A stretch of DNA of 64,000 bases from JACPUX01 sp964517465 (GTDB lineage Bacteria > Pseudomonadota > Gammaproteobacteria > Burkholderiales > Casimicrobiaceae), in the NCBI GenBank assembly GCA_964517465.1, contig CAZFEK010000016.1, positions 14,737-78,736 on the forward strand, given 5' to 3'. The notes beneath the pieces are model-generated. The model made no database searches and was not told the origin of the DNA. It saw nothing but the letters and a program-made list of their open reading frames with translations. How positions within the stretch are numbered: the stretch's first letter is position 1; every line of letters starts with the position of its first letter. A program made the translations under genes and the position numbers. Positions 1 to 7,238 of the stretch are shown here, piece by piece.

Positions 1-1
1 G

Positions 2-463
2 TTGGTGCGCGGCAGCTTCGGCGAAAACCTCTCCACCGACACCCACGACGAGACGACGGTCTTCATCGGGGATTGTTACCGCGCCGGTAGCACGCTGCTG
101 CAAGTGAGCCAGCCGCGGCGTCCTTGCTGGAAGCTCGACCACCGCTTCGAACTGCCGGGCCTCGCCCAGGCAGTGCAAGAAAGCGGCTGGAGCGGCTGGT
201 ATTTGCGGGTCCTGGAACCCGGCGAACTGGCGGCAGGCGACGACCTCACCCTGGTCGAGCGCCCGCGCGGCGCGCTCAGTCTGGCCCAATTCTGGACCGC
301 TTACCACGCCGACCCGGTCGATCGCGAGGCTTTGCATCAGCTCGGCGCTTTGCCGGGCCTGGCCCCGGCCTGGAGGCACAAGATCGCCGAGCGCCTGGCA
401 GGGCTCGCTCAGTCCAACGAAGCGCAGAGGCTCGCTGGCCCCCGCCAGACGCGCGGGGGCTAA
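2..463 (+). CDS. MOSC domain protein (YiiM-like), 3' part only
   Basis: This is the C-terminal 153 residues of a MOSC-domain protein; the gene begins before the window. MOSC domains descend from the molybdenum-cofactor sulfurase C-terminal domain, and YiiM-type members handle Moco-dependent reduction or detoxification chemistry. The visible family signatures are GSFGENLS near the left edge, VSQPRRPCWKL around residues 35-45 with the conserved cysteine, and GWYLRVLEPG around residues 65-75. The short helical tail resembles the 3-alpha domain of YiiM proteins. The stop is TAA at 461-463. The first bases could be read as a TTG start, but the motif order shows that upstream sequence is missing. 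The family call is firm; the substrate is unknown. Confidence 0.85.
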   Translation: MVRGSFGENLSTDTHDETTVFIGDCYRAGSTLLQVSQPRRPCWKLDHRFELPGLAQAVQESGWSGWYLRVLEPGELAAGDDLTLVERPRGALSLAQFWTAYHADPVDREALHQLGALPGLAPAWRHKIAERLAGLAQSNEAQRLAGPRQTRGG

Positions 464-808
464 GGGGAACCTCGCGGGAGCGCGTCCCGCAGCCTCGCGC
501 CCCAAAAAAGGCGGTGCGTCTCCCCCGCAGGAATGCGGGGGTTTCCTCGCCAGGAGCCAGATCGGAGCTGGCCACCTCCGAACTCACCTCTGGTCTCGCT
601 CACCCCGCCAGAAATGGTCGGACTGCGGTCAAAACCGCCAAATGAAGGAAAACGGAGTCGTCCGTCGGAACCGGACAGACGGCACGCGGCAGAAAGCCGC
701 GCCGCGGCTTGCTTATGACAAACGCATCACTTTTTGACCCATTTGTCATATTGCTGGGTTTGATGGCTTGCTCTAGAGTCGCTTCACCCCCTACCGCCGG
801 AAACCGCC
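464..808. other. Intergenic region upstream of the GH16 gene
   Basis: About 345 bases separate the MOSC gene from the GH16 gene. No convincing coding frame is present. The left part is GC-rich with short hairpins. The right part, from about 705, is AT-richer and looks like a promoter region, with a perfect inverted repeat annotated separately. A TTGACC hexamer at 734-739 could be a -35 element, with a weak TTTGAT at 759-764 as a -10 at 19-base spacing. Confidence 0.5.
714..750. promoter_or_regulatory. Perfect 9-bp inverted repeat, possible operator
   Basis: TATGACAAA at 714-722 is exactly mirrored by TTTGTCATA at 742-750, with 19 bases between the arms and 28 bases between arm centres. The right arm ends 58 bases before the GH16 start codon, and the spacer contains the candidate -35 hexamer TTGACC. 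Arms almost three helical turns apart suit a dimer of dimers or a looped regulator rather than a terminator, since no U-tract follows. The operator role is an inference. Confidence 0.4.
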
Positions 809-1618
809 ATGAAAACCCTCCCCCGCCTGTCCGCCCTTCTGCGCCTGCCGTTTTGCGCTTGGCTGCTCCTATTCTGGTCCGCCGGCCTGTACGCGGCGCC
901 CCCGAGCGGGGGCACCTGGCTTCCCGTAGCCGAGTTCTCCGACGAGTTCAACGGCGAATCCTTGGACCTCGCCAAGTGGAACAACTACAACGCCAGCTTT
1001 CTGGGCAACCCCCCGGGCATCTATGTGGAGGAAAACGTGGAACTCAATGGCGGGAAGCTCGAACTGTGGACCACGGCCGGGCGAGTCCGCGGTGCCCCGG
1101 CTCAATACAAGGGTTACAAGACCTCTTATTTGGCCTCGCGGCAAACCATCCTCTACGGCTACTTCGAGGTGCGCGCCAAGCCTATGCCTCTGGAGATCGA
1201 CTCCGGCTTCTGGCTGTACCGCTGGACGCCGACCGGCAGCTATGAAATCGACATCTTCGAGATCGGCGGCGGATCGGCCGGCCATGAAAAGACCATCCAC
1301 ACCAACACCTGGGTCTATTTGGGCGACCCCAAGTACCAGACCGTGGAAAACTCATTAAACGATCCGAAATCCTGGACCGCGGCGACTCGACTCGCCGACG
1401 CCTTTCACGTCTATGCCCTGGAATGGACGCCCAGCCTGCTCAATTTCTACTTCGACGGGCGCCTGATTCGCAGCACCGTGAACACCCATTTCCACACCCC
1501 GATGCAGATTCGCTTCAGCACCGAGACCTTTCCCAACTGGTTCGGACTGCCCGCCAAAAACGAGCTGCCCGGAGTATTCAAGGTGGACTATTTGCGCGTC
1601 TGGCAACGCGCCGACTGA
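809..1618 (+). CDS. Secreted glycoside hydrolase family 16
   Basis: This 269-residue protein is an endo-acting beta-glycanase of family GH16 (laminarinase, lichenase, agarase or carrageenase type) that cleaves beta-1,3/1,4-glucans or galactans with retention of configuration. Residues 1-30 form a signal peptide (basic start, hydrophobic LLLFWSAGLYA, cleavage near AAP). The GH16 catalytic signature EIDIFE spans residues 146-151; by family knowledge E146 is the nucleophile and E151 the acid/base. The C-terminal FKVDYLRVWQ is also typical of GH16. The length suits a single catalytic domain without binding modules. The gene stands alone between a promoter-like region and a convergent signalling cluster. 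The exact polysaccharide cannot be read from the sequence. Confidence 0.92.
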   Translation: MKTLPRLSALLRLPFCAWLLLFWSAGLYAAPPSGGTWLPVAEFSDEFNGESLDLAKWNNYNASFLGNPPGIYVEENVELNGGKLELWTTAGRVRGAPAQYKGYKTSYLASRQTILYGYFEVRAKPMPLEIDSGFWLYRWTPTGSYEIDIFEIGGGSAGHEKTIHTNTWVYLGDPKYQTVENSLNDPKSWTAATRLADAFHVYALEWTPSLLNFYFDGRLIRSTVNTHFHTPMQIRFSTETFPNWFGLPAKNELPGVFKVDYLRVWQRAD

Positions 1619-1733
1619 AGCAACCCGCCTAAGCCGGACGAGCCGGAACCAAATTGGATCGCAGGGCGTGAGCTCGACCCGGGGTCACCCGCGCTCGCGC
1701 CCGCCCCGGTTCAAACGAAGCGGCGACGAGCCC

Positions 1734-2462
1734 TCAATCCGCATTGCTGTCGTGGATCTCCCGCCATCTCTCGGCGCACTTGCCGAAGGCGGCCAATACC
1801 TGAGGATCGAAATGTTCCGGCCGGGTGCGGCCATCGCCTTCGAGAATGATGCCCAGCGATTTCTCATGGCTGAAGGCCGGTTTGTAGGGCCGCTTGGAGC
1901 GCAGGGCGTCGTAAACGTCGGCGATGTTCATGAGCCGCGCGGGAAAAGGAATGGCTTCGCCCTTCAGGCCATTGGGGTAACCCGTGCCGTCCCAGCGCTC
2001 ATGATGATTGAGCGCGATCACCGCGCCCATTTGGGTATAGGGTGAACCGCCCTTCTCCAGGATCTTGGCGCCGAAAGCGGCGTGGCCCTTCATGACCACC
2101 CACTCCTCGGGGTTGAGGCTGCCGGGCTTCAGCAGCACGGCGTCGGGAATGGCGATCTTGCCGATGTCGTGCATGGGGCTGGCGTAGAAGATCTCCTCGA
2201 TGAAAGGCCGATCCAGACCCATCTCCTCGGCCATCAGGCGGCAGTAGTAACTGATGCGCTGCACGTGCGCGCCGGTTTCCTCGTCCTTGAATTCCGCCGC
2301 CCGCACCATGGTGTAGATGGTGTCCTTGTAGGCCTCGCGCAGTTGCGCGGTGCGTTCGGCCACCTGCGATTCGAGCCGGCGGTTGTGGTCGGCCAGGAGG
2401 TTCTGATATTCCTTCAGGCGCAAGAGGTTGCGCACGCGTATCCACAGCTCGGCGCGGTCCAC
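1734..2462 (-). CDS. HD-GYP phosphodiesterase part of a frameshifted response regulator
   Basis: This frame encodes the linker helix and HD-GYP domain of a two-domain response regulator; the receiver is in the adjacent frame (2414-2788). HD-GYP proteins hydrolyse c-di-GMP to pGpG or GMP. The metal-binding signature MHDIGK and the domain-defining RWDGTGYP are present, with DVYDAL and KPY downstream, so the catalytic domain looks intact at about 240 residues. A coiled linker (LESQVAERTAQLREAYKD) precedes it. The receiver frame ends with FLNKP and this frame continues with VDRAELWIRVRNLL, the normal continuation of such proteins, so one base appears to be missing near 2460. This could be an assembly error or a real null allele. 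It is the last gene of the minus-strand cluster. Confidence 0.85.
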   Translation of the reverse strand: MDRAELWIRVRNLLRLKEYQNLLADHNRRLESQVAERTAQLREAYKDTIYTMVRAAEFKDEETGAHVQRISYYCRLMAEEMGLDRPFIEEIFYASPMHDIGKIAIPDAVLLKPGSLNPEEWVVMKGHAAFGAKILEKGGSPYTQMGAVIALNHHERWDGTGYPNGLKGEAIPFPARLMNIADVYDALRSKRPYKPAFSHEKSLGIILEGDGRTRPEHFDPQVLAAFGKCAERWREIHDSNAD

Positions 2463-2788
2463 GGTTTGTTGAGAAACTCTTCGGCGCCCAGGTGCAGGGC
2501 ATGGAGGCGCGAATCGCGGTCGTCGAGCGCGGTGACCATGATGATGGGGATGTTCTTGGTGCGCTCGTCCATTTTCAGGCGCCCGGCGACATCGAAACCG
2601 GACAGCCCCGGCATCATGATGTCGAGCAGAATGAGGTCGGGCAGTCGCGTCTGCAACTGATCGAGGGCTTCCTCGCCGCTGTACGCGAGCATGGTGTCAT
2701 AGCCCTCGCCGCGCAACTGCGCGTCGAGCAGGCGGGTGTTGCGGTGGTCGTCGTCCACCACCATGATGGTGGCGCCCTGAGTGTTCAT
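2414..2788 (-). CDS. Receiver-domain part of the same frameshifted HD-GYP regulator
   Basis: This is the N-terminal CheY-like receiver, which takes a phosphoryl group from a histidine kinase, most likely the CHASE kinase encoded just upstream. Starting at ATG 2788 (AGGA four bases ahead), it reads MVVDDDHRN (acidic pocket), LILLDIMMPG (phospho-acceptor Asp), MVTALDD (switch Thr) and FLNKP (conserved Lys-Pro). After FLNKP the frame runs into about 15 non-homologous residues and stops at 2414. The proper continuation lies one frame over. Restoring one base near 2460 would give a single receiver-HD-GYP protein of about 350 residues. An upstream in-frame extension to 2935 lacks family similarity and was not chosen. 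Confidence 0.82.
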   Translation of the reverse strand: MNTQGATIMVVDDDHRNTRLLDAQLRGEGYDTMLAYSGEEALDQLQTRLPDLILLDIMMPGLSGFDVAGRLKMDERTKNIPIIMVTALDDRDSRLHALHLGAEEFLNKPWTAPSCGYACATSCA

Positions 2789-2877
2789 GATCCTGCTCTC
2801 CCGACGGTTTGGTTTGGTGCTGCCGGTTTGTTGTTGGTCGTGGTTCTGGTGACCGCTGTTCCCACCCCTTTTTAGCA

Positions 2878-5619
2878 TCATCCTCCATTTATCGGCCCGG
2901 GTGTCTTGCGCCAGGGCAAAAGTAAACGAAAGCAACTGCCCGCGCCCGGTGTGCTGGTCACGCCGAGGCTCCCGCCAAACAACTCGGCCAGGCGCCGGGC
3001 CACCGCCAGCCCCATGCCGGTGCCGCCCACCTTGCGCCGGATGCCGGCGTCGAGCTGCACGAAAGGCTGAAAAAGCCGCGGCAAATCGGCGGCGGCGATG
3101 CCGATACCGGTGTCGCTAACGGAAATTTCGGCCCAATCGCCCGGAAACTTGAGCGCGTCCAATGCGGCCTCGGACGGCGCGACACTGACCTCGGCGGCGC
3201 CGCGCCGCGACGCGGCAAGCGTGATGGAGCCGCCCGGAGCGGTGAACTTGAGGGCGTTTTCCAGGAGTTCATCGAGGAGGCTGCGCAAATGGGCCGGGTC
3301 GGCCAGCAGGGGCTCGGCGCCGAGTTCAGGGTCGAGCTGCACGTGCAGCGTGAGGCCCTTGGCCGCGGCGGCCGCGCGCTGCTCGTCGAGGCGGCTGCGC
3401 AGGAACGCCGGCAGGGCGATGGGCTGCCAGTCGATCACCAGTTTTCCGGCCTCGGCGCGGTTATGGAGCAGGATGTCTTCCACCAGGGCCAGCAGCGCCT
3501 TGCCGGCGTCGAGAACATCCTGGGCGTACGCCTTTTGATCCTCGGGCAATGGCCGGGGAATGCCTTCCACCAGCAGCTCGGAGAAGCCGATGATGGCGTT
3601 GAGCGGCGTCTTCAATTCGTGGGTCATGGTGGCGAGAAATTCGCTCTTGAGGCGCGCGGCCTCCAGAAGCTCCCGGTTCTGCGCCTCGATCAGCGCCGAG
3701 CGTTCGCGCGCCTGCGTCTCGGCGGCGCGGCGCTCGGTGATGTCGATGAAAGTGACCACCGCGCCCACCAATTCCTTGCCCCGGCGCACCGGGTAGGACC
3801 AATACTCCGCGGGAAAGCTCGTGCCATCGAGCCGGAACAGCACTTCGTCGTCGGCATGACTTTGCCGCCCCTCGCGAAAGGCGCGGTAGATATGGCATTC
3901 GGCGTTGGGGTAGAGGCTGCCGTCGGAGCGGTGGTGGTGTATGAGCTCGTGCATCTGCTTGCCCAGGAGTTGCAGGTTGTGCTCCGCACCCAAAAGCCTC
4001 GCGCAAGCGGCGTTGGCGAAAGTGCAATGTCCTTCGAGATCGATGCCGTAAATCGCCTCGGCGGTGGAAGCCAGGAGCAGCCGAGTGCGTTCTTCGCTGT
4101 CCTGCAAAGCGTGCAGGGCGCTCCGCTCTTCGGTGATGTCCTCGGCGAAATAGGCGAGGCCCCGTTCGGGGTGCGCCCTATCGATCAGCCGGGCGAAGAA
4201 GCGAAACCAGCGCTCCGCGCCGTCTTTGCGGCGGCAGCGTAATTCCAGTTCGGCGCGGCCGACGGCGCCGATTTGCGCCGCCAGTTCCCGCCCGGCGGTT
4301 TCGAACTCTTCATCGCTGAAATACAGCAGGCGTGTGGTTTGCCCCAGGAGTTCCTCGGGGGCATAACCGGTGAGCCTGGCCATGGCGCGGTTGATCTGCA
4401 CGATGCGCCGGTCGACGAGGCGCCCTATGCCCAAGGGGCTCGCATCCATCAGTGTGGACAATTCGGCGGTGCGTTCGGCCACGCGCGCTTCCAGTTCCTC
4501 GTTGGCCTGCTGAAGTTCGCGCGTAAGGCGCGCGGCGTGGCCCCGCGCCCGCTGCCGGCCGGTCACCAACACCAGGGTGACCAGAAAAAGCAGCGCCGAA
4601 ATGGCGCCGCCTGCCGCCAGCACCCAGCCCTGCGCCGCGCCCTGCGCCGCCAGAAACGCCGGGGCGGGCCGGTACCACACCGTCCATTTGCGTCCGGCCA
4701 GGGCAATGACATCGCGCCGCTCCCAAAACTCGGGGCTTGCGGCGGCCACAGCCTCGAAACCGAACAGGCGCTGCGCCTCACCGATGATCTCGCCATCGAA
4801 AACCGCCATTTCGACCGTGGCCTGGCTTCGGCCGATCAAGGCGTGCATGAAGTCATGAGCGCGGAAGGGCGCGTACACCCAGCCGCGCAGGCGTTTTTCA
4901 CCCAGTCCGGGCAGAGCCGCACCGCCCTCGCCGATTACCGGAACATAAAGCAGGAACCCCGGCTGGGCGTCGCGCTCCGCTTCCTGCTGCAAGCGCACGA
5001 CGCCGGAGAGCGCGGCATTGCCCGAAGTCGCCGCCAGATCCATGGCGGCGCGACGGGTGGGTTCGGCGTACATGTCGAAGCCGAAGGCGCGCAGGTTGCG
5101 CCCCGTGAAGGGTTCGAGGTAAATGATCGAGGTGTAGATGCTCCGCGGCCCGGCGGGCCGAACCGCGTAGTCGCCGAAACCCTCGGCACGCACCGCGCGC
5201 TCGTGTGCCGCCAAGGCCGGCGCGGGGATGACCTGGACAAAACCCACCCCCTGCACACCCGGGAAATGTTCGTCCAGGCGCAAGTGGGTGACGAATTCGC
5301 CCCACTCCTTCCGCGACACCTCCTGCGTAGCGGCGAACAGCGCGGCGCCGGCGTGGAGGATTTGTTCATAAGCCAGCATGCGCCGGTCGATGCGGCTGCC
5401 CAGCTCGTCGGCCGCCGCTTCGAGCTGCACGTGGGCGCGAGCATCCTGCAAATGCCGGACGTACCAGGCCGCGGCAAACGTTGCCAGCAGTGCCAGCACC
5501 AAGGTGCTCCAGGCTGGCAGCGCCTCGGGCGCCAGGGCCCAGCGCCACAGGCCACGGCGGGTTGGCCGGGGATCGGCCGCGTTCTTCGTCGTCATGGTCT
5601 CGGCTTGCAACGCTTTCAT
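2878..5619 (-). CDS. CHASE-PAS-PAS sensor histidine kinase
   Basis: This 913-residue inner-membrane sensor kinase has a transmembrane helix near residues 35-53, a periplasmic CHASE-type ligand-binding region to about 320 (with the YLEPFTGRN and FGFDMY motifs of CHASE domains), a second helix near 335-355, and a coiled coil (NEELEARVAERTAEL). Two PAS domains follow, the first with PLGIGRLVDRRI and the second with GIDLEGHCTFAN. The dimerisation and phospho-acceptor site is MTHELKTPLN, and the ATPase domain has N, G1 (DTGIGI) and G2 (GGTGMGLA) boxes. It has no receiver of its own. It lies 11 bases after the CheY-like gene and is followed by the receiver-HD-GYP gene, its likely partners. The start may instead be the ATG eight codons downstream. 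Confidence 0.88.
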   Translation of the reverse strand: MKALQAETMTTKNAADPRPTRRGLWRWALAPEALPAWSTLVLALLATFAAAWYVRHLQDARAHVQLEAAADELGSRIDRRMLAYEQILHAGAALFAATQEVSRKEWGEFVTHLRLDEHFPGVQGVGFVQVIPAPALAAHERAVRAEGFGDYAVRPAGPRSIYTSIIYLEPFTGRNLRAFGFDMYAEPTRRAAMDLAATSGNAALSGVVRLQQEAERDAQPGFLLYVPVIGEGGAALPGLGEKRLRGWVYAPFRAHDFMHALIGRSQATVEMAVFDGEIIGEAQRLFGFEAVAAASPEFWERRDVIALAGRKWTVWYRPAPAFLAAQGAAQGWVLAAGGAISALLFLVTLVLVTGRQRARGHAARLTRELQQANEELEARVAERTAELSTLMDASPLGIGRLVDRRIVQINRAMARLTGYAPEELLGQTTRLLYFSDEEFETAGRELAAQIGAVGRAELELRCRRKDGAERWFRFFARLIDRAHPERGLAYFAEDITEERSALHALQDSEERTRLLLASTAEAIYGIDLEGHCTFANAACARLLGAEHNLQLLGKQMHELIHHHRSDGSLYPNAECHIYRAFREGRQSHADDEVLFRLDGTSFPAEYWSYPVRRGKELVGAVVTFIDITERRAAETQARERSALIEAQNRELLEAARLKSEFLATMTHELKTPLNAIIGFSELLVEGIPRPLPEDQKAYAQDVLDAGKALLALVEDILLHNRAEAGKLVIDWQPIALPAFLRSRLDEQRAAAAAKGLTLHVQLDPELGAEPLLADPAHLRSLLDELLENALKFTAPGGSITLAASRRGAAEVSVAPSEAALDALKFPGDWAEISVSDTGIGIAAADLPRLFQPFVQLDAGIRRKVGGTGMGLAVARRLAELFGGSLGVTSTPGAGSCFRLLLPWRKTPGPINGG

Positions 5620-5630
5620 CGCGGCGCGGC

Positions 5631-5996
5631 TCAGGGCGGCAAAATCGACGCCACCTTGGCGAGCAGGTCGGGGTAATGGAAGGGCTTGGCGATGTAGCCG
5701 TCGCAGCCGGCGGCGAGAATGCGTTGCTCGTCGCCTTTCATGGCCAGGGCGGTGAGTGCCACCACGGGAATGGTTGTCGTGGCGGGGTCTTCCTTGAGCA
5801 GCCGGGTCGCCGCCAGCCCGTCGAGGCCGGGCATTTGCACATCCATGAGCACGAGATCGGGGCGCTCTTGGCGCGCCAGGGCGAGGCCGGCTTCGCCGTC
5901 GGTCGCGGTAATCACTTCATGCCCGGCCTTGGCCAGCACCACCGCCGCCAGCTTGAGATTGGCGACATTGTCATCGACCACCAGTACCTTGCCCAT
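5631..5996 (-). CDS. CheY-like single-domain response regulator
   Basis: This 121-residue stand-alone receiver carries VLVVDDN (acidic pocket), LVLMDVQMPG (acceptor Asp), VALTALAM (Thr switch) and YIAKPF (Lys-Pro), all key residues of a functional phospho-receiver. It has no output domain, so it probably acts as a phosphoryl carrier or sink or through protein contact. It sits 11 bases before the CHASE kinase gene, which suggests co-transcription, and is separated from the upstream hybrid gene by about 160 bases holding a REP-like palindrome. It resembles the DivK/CheY receivers found near multi-domain kinases. The physiological target is unknown. Confidence 0.88.
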   Translation of the reverse strand: MGKVLVVDDNVANLKLAAVVLAKAGHEVITATDGEAGLALARQERPDLVLMDVQMPGLDGLAATRLLKEDPATTTIPVVALTALAMKGDEQRILAAGCDGYIAKPFHYPDLLAKVASILPP

Positions 5997-6059
5997 ATTG
6001 CCCCCTCGCCAATTGGCTTGTGTCCTGATGAACCCAGGTAAGCATCGCTACGCCCATCC

Positions 6060-6135
6060 CTGTGGCGCGGGCTTGCCTGCGAATGGCGATTCCGGTTGCC
6101 CGGCCGTCCCTTCGCGGCCAAGGCCGCTCCTGACC
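6060..6135. repeat. REP-like palindromic element
   Basis: Two imperfect palindromes lie in the gap between two signalling genes: a GCGGGCTTGCCTGCG-like arm near 6067-6081 and CGCGGCCAAGGCCGC near 6114-6128, followed by TCCTGACC. The same core (GCGGCCTTGGCCGCG, GCGGGCAAGCCCGC, with a CTCCTACC tail) recurs near 29.1, 30.0 and 33.9 kb. This matches the bacterial REP style found between genes. Confidence 0.6.
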
Positions 6136-6158
6136 AAAACATGGACCTTTCCTTCCGC

Positions 6159-7238
6159 CTAACCCAGGGTAAAGGACACGGTCGTCCCCTGCCCTGGCGC
6201 GGACTCGACCCACACCCGTCCGCCATGCCTATGCACTACCCGCTCGACGGTGGCCAGGCCCACGCCGGAGCCGGGAAATTCATCCGCGCGATGAAAACGC
6301 TGGAAGGGACGAAAGAGCTTGTCGCCCGCCTCCTTGAGATCGAAACCCGCGCCGTTGTCGGCGACGAAATACACCACCCCGCCCGCCACTTGGCGCTGTC
6401 CGAATTCGATGCGCGCCGCGGCCTGCTGGGTGGTGAACTTGAAAGCATTGCCCAGGAGGTTGGTGAGCAGAATGCGCAACATGCCCGCGTCACCCTGCGC
6501 CGTGAGGTTTGGGGCGATCTGCCAGGTCACTTGGCGCCGCGGCGCGGTTTGCATGAGTTCGTCGGCGATCGCCTGAGCGCCGGCCGACAGATCGACCGGG
6601 CTGCGCACCAGCCCCTTCCTGGAGATATTGGCCAGCGCCAGCATGTCGTCGATGAGCTGCGCCCCGCGACCGGCCTCTTCGACGATGCGCGCGAGGTGGC
6701 CTTTGGAGACCTCGTCGAGTCCGGCGCAGCGTTTCACCAGCACCCCGGCATAACCGGAGATGTGATGCAGCGGTGCCTTGAGATCATGCGCCGCGGTGTA
6801 GCTGAAACTCTCCAGCCCGGCATTGGCGGCGCGCAGCTCGGAGTTGGCGATCTCCAGTTCGCGGCGCGTGCGCAAGAGGTCGATGAACACCCGCGTCTTG
6901 GCGCGCAGGATTTCCGGCACCACCGGCGCGATGAGGTAATCCACCGCGCCCATGCCGTAGCCCGCGAAGGCGTCGGCATCCCGGGTATAAACCGCGGAGA
7001 CGAAAATGATGGGCGTGTAGGCGCAGCATGCCAATTCGCGGATGCGCCGCGCGGTCTCGAAGCCGGTGAGGCCCGGCAGGTGCACGTCGAGCAGGATCAT
7101 GGCGTACTCCTGGCCCGCGCATCGCGTCAGCGCGGCTTCGCCGCTGTCCGCCTCATACACCTCGGCGCCCAGATCGCGCAGGATGGCGCCATAAAGCCGC
7201 CGATTCTCCACGGTATCGTCGACCACCAGAACCCGCAT
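6159..7238 (-). CDS. Receiver-histidine kinase hybrid
   Basis: This 359-residue cytoplasmic protein has an N-terminal receiver (MRVLVVDDT, ILLDVHLPG, YLIAPV) joined by a short helix to a histidine kinase (phospho-acceptor motif AAHDLKAPLHHISGY, N box LLGNAFKF, G1 DNGAGF, G2 GSGVGLA). This order is typical of phytochrome- or relay-linked kinases controlled by upstream phosphorylation. No membrane helix is present. The receiver has Ala-Pro (IAPV) where Lys-Pro is usual, so its switching may be altered. The start is ATG 7238, where the receiver motif begins. The preceding kinase frame overlaps it by 112 bases, probably because that frame carries an indel. The partner is likely the GAF/HAMP kinase upstream. 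Confidence 0.85.
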   Translation of the reverse strand: MRVLVVDDTVENRRLYGAILRDLGAEVYEADSGEAALTRCAGQEYAMILLDVHLPGLTGFETARRIRELACCAYTPIIFVSAVYTRDADAFAGYGMGAVDYLIAPVVPEILRAKTRVFIDLLRTRRELEIANSELRAANAGLESFSYTAAHDLKAPLHHISGYAGVLVKRCAGLDEVSKGHLARIVEEAGRGAQLIDDMLALANISRKGLVRSPVDLSAGAQAIADELMQTAPRRQVTWQIAPNLTAQGDAGMLRILLTNLLGNAFKFTTQQAAARIEFGQRQVAGGVVYFVADNGAGFDLKEAGDKLFRPFQRFHRADEFPGSGVGLATVERVVHRHGGRVWVESAPGQGTTVSFTLG

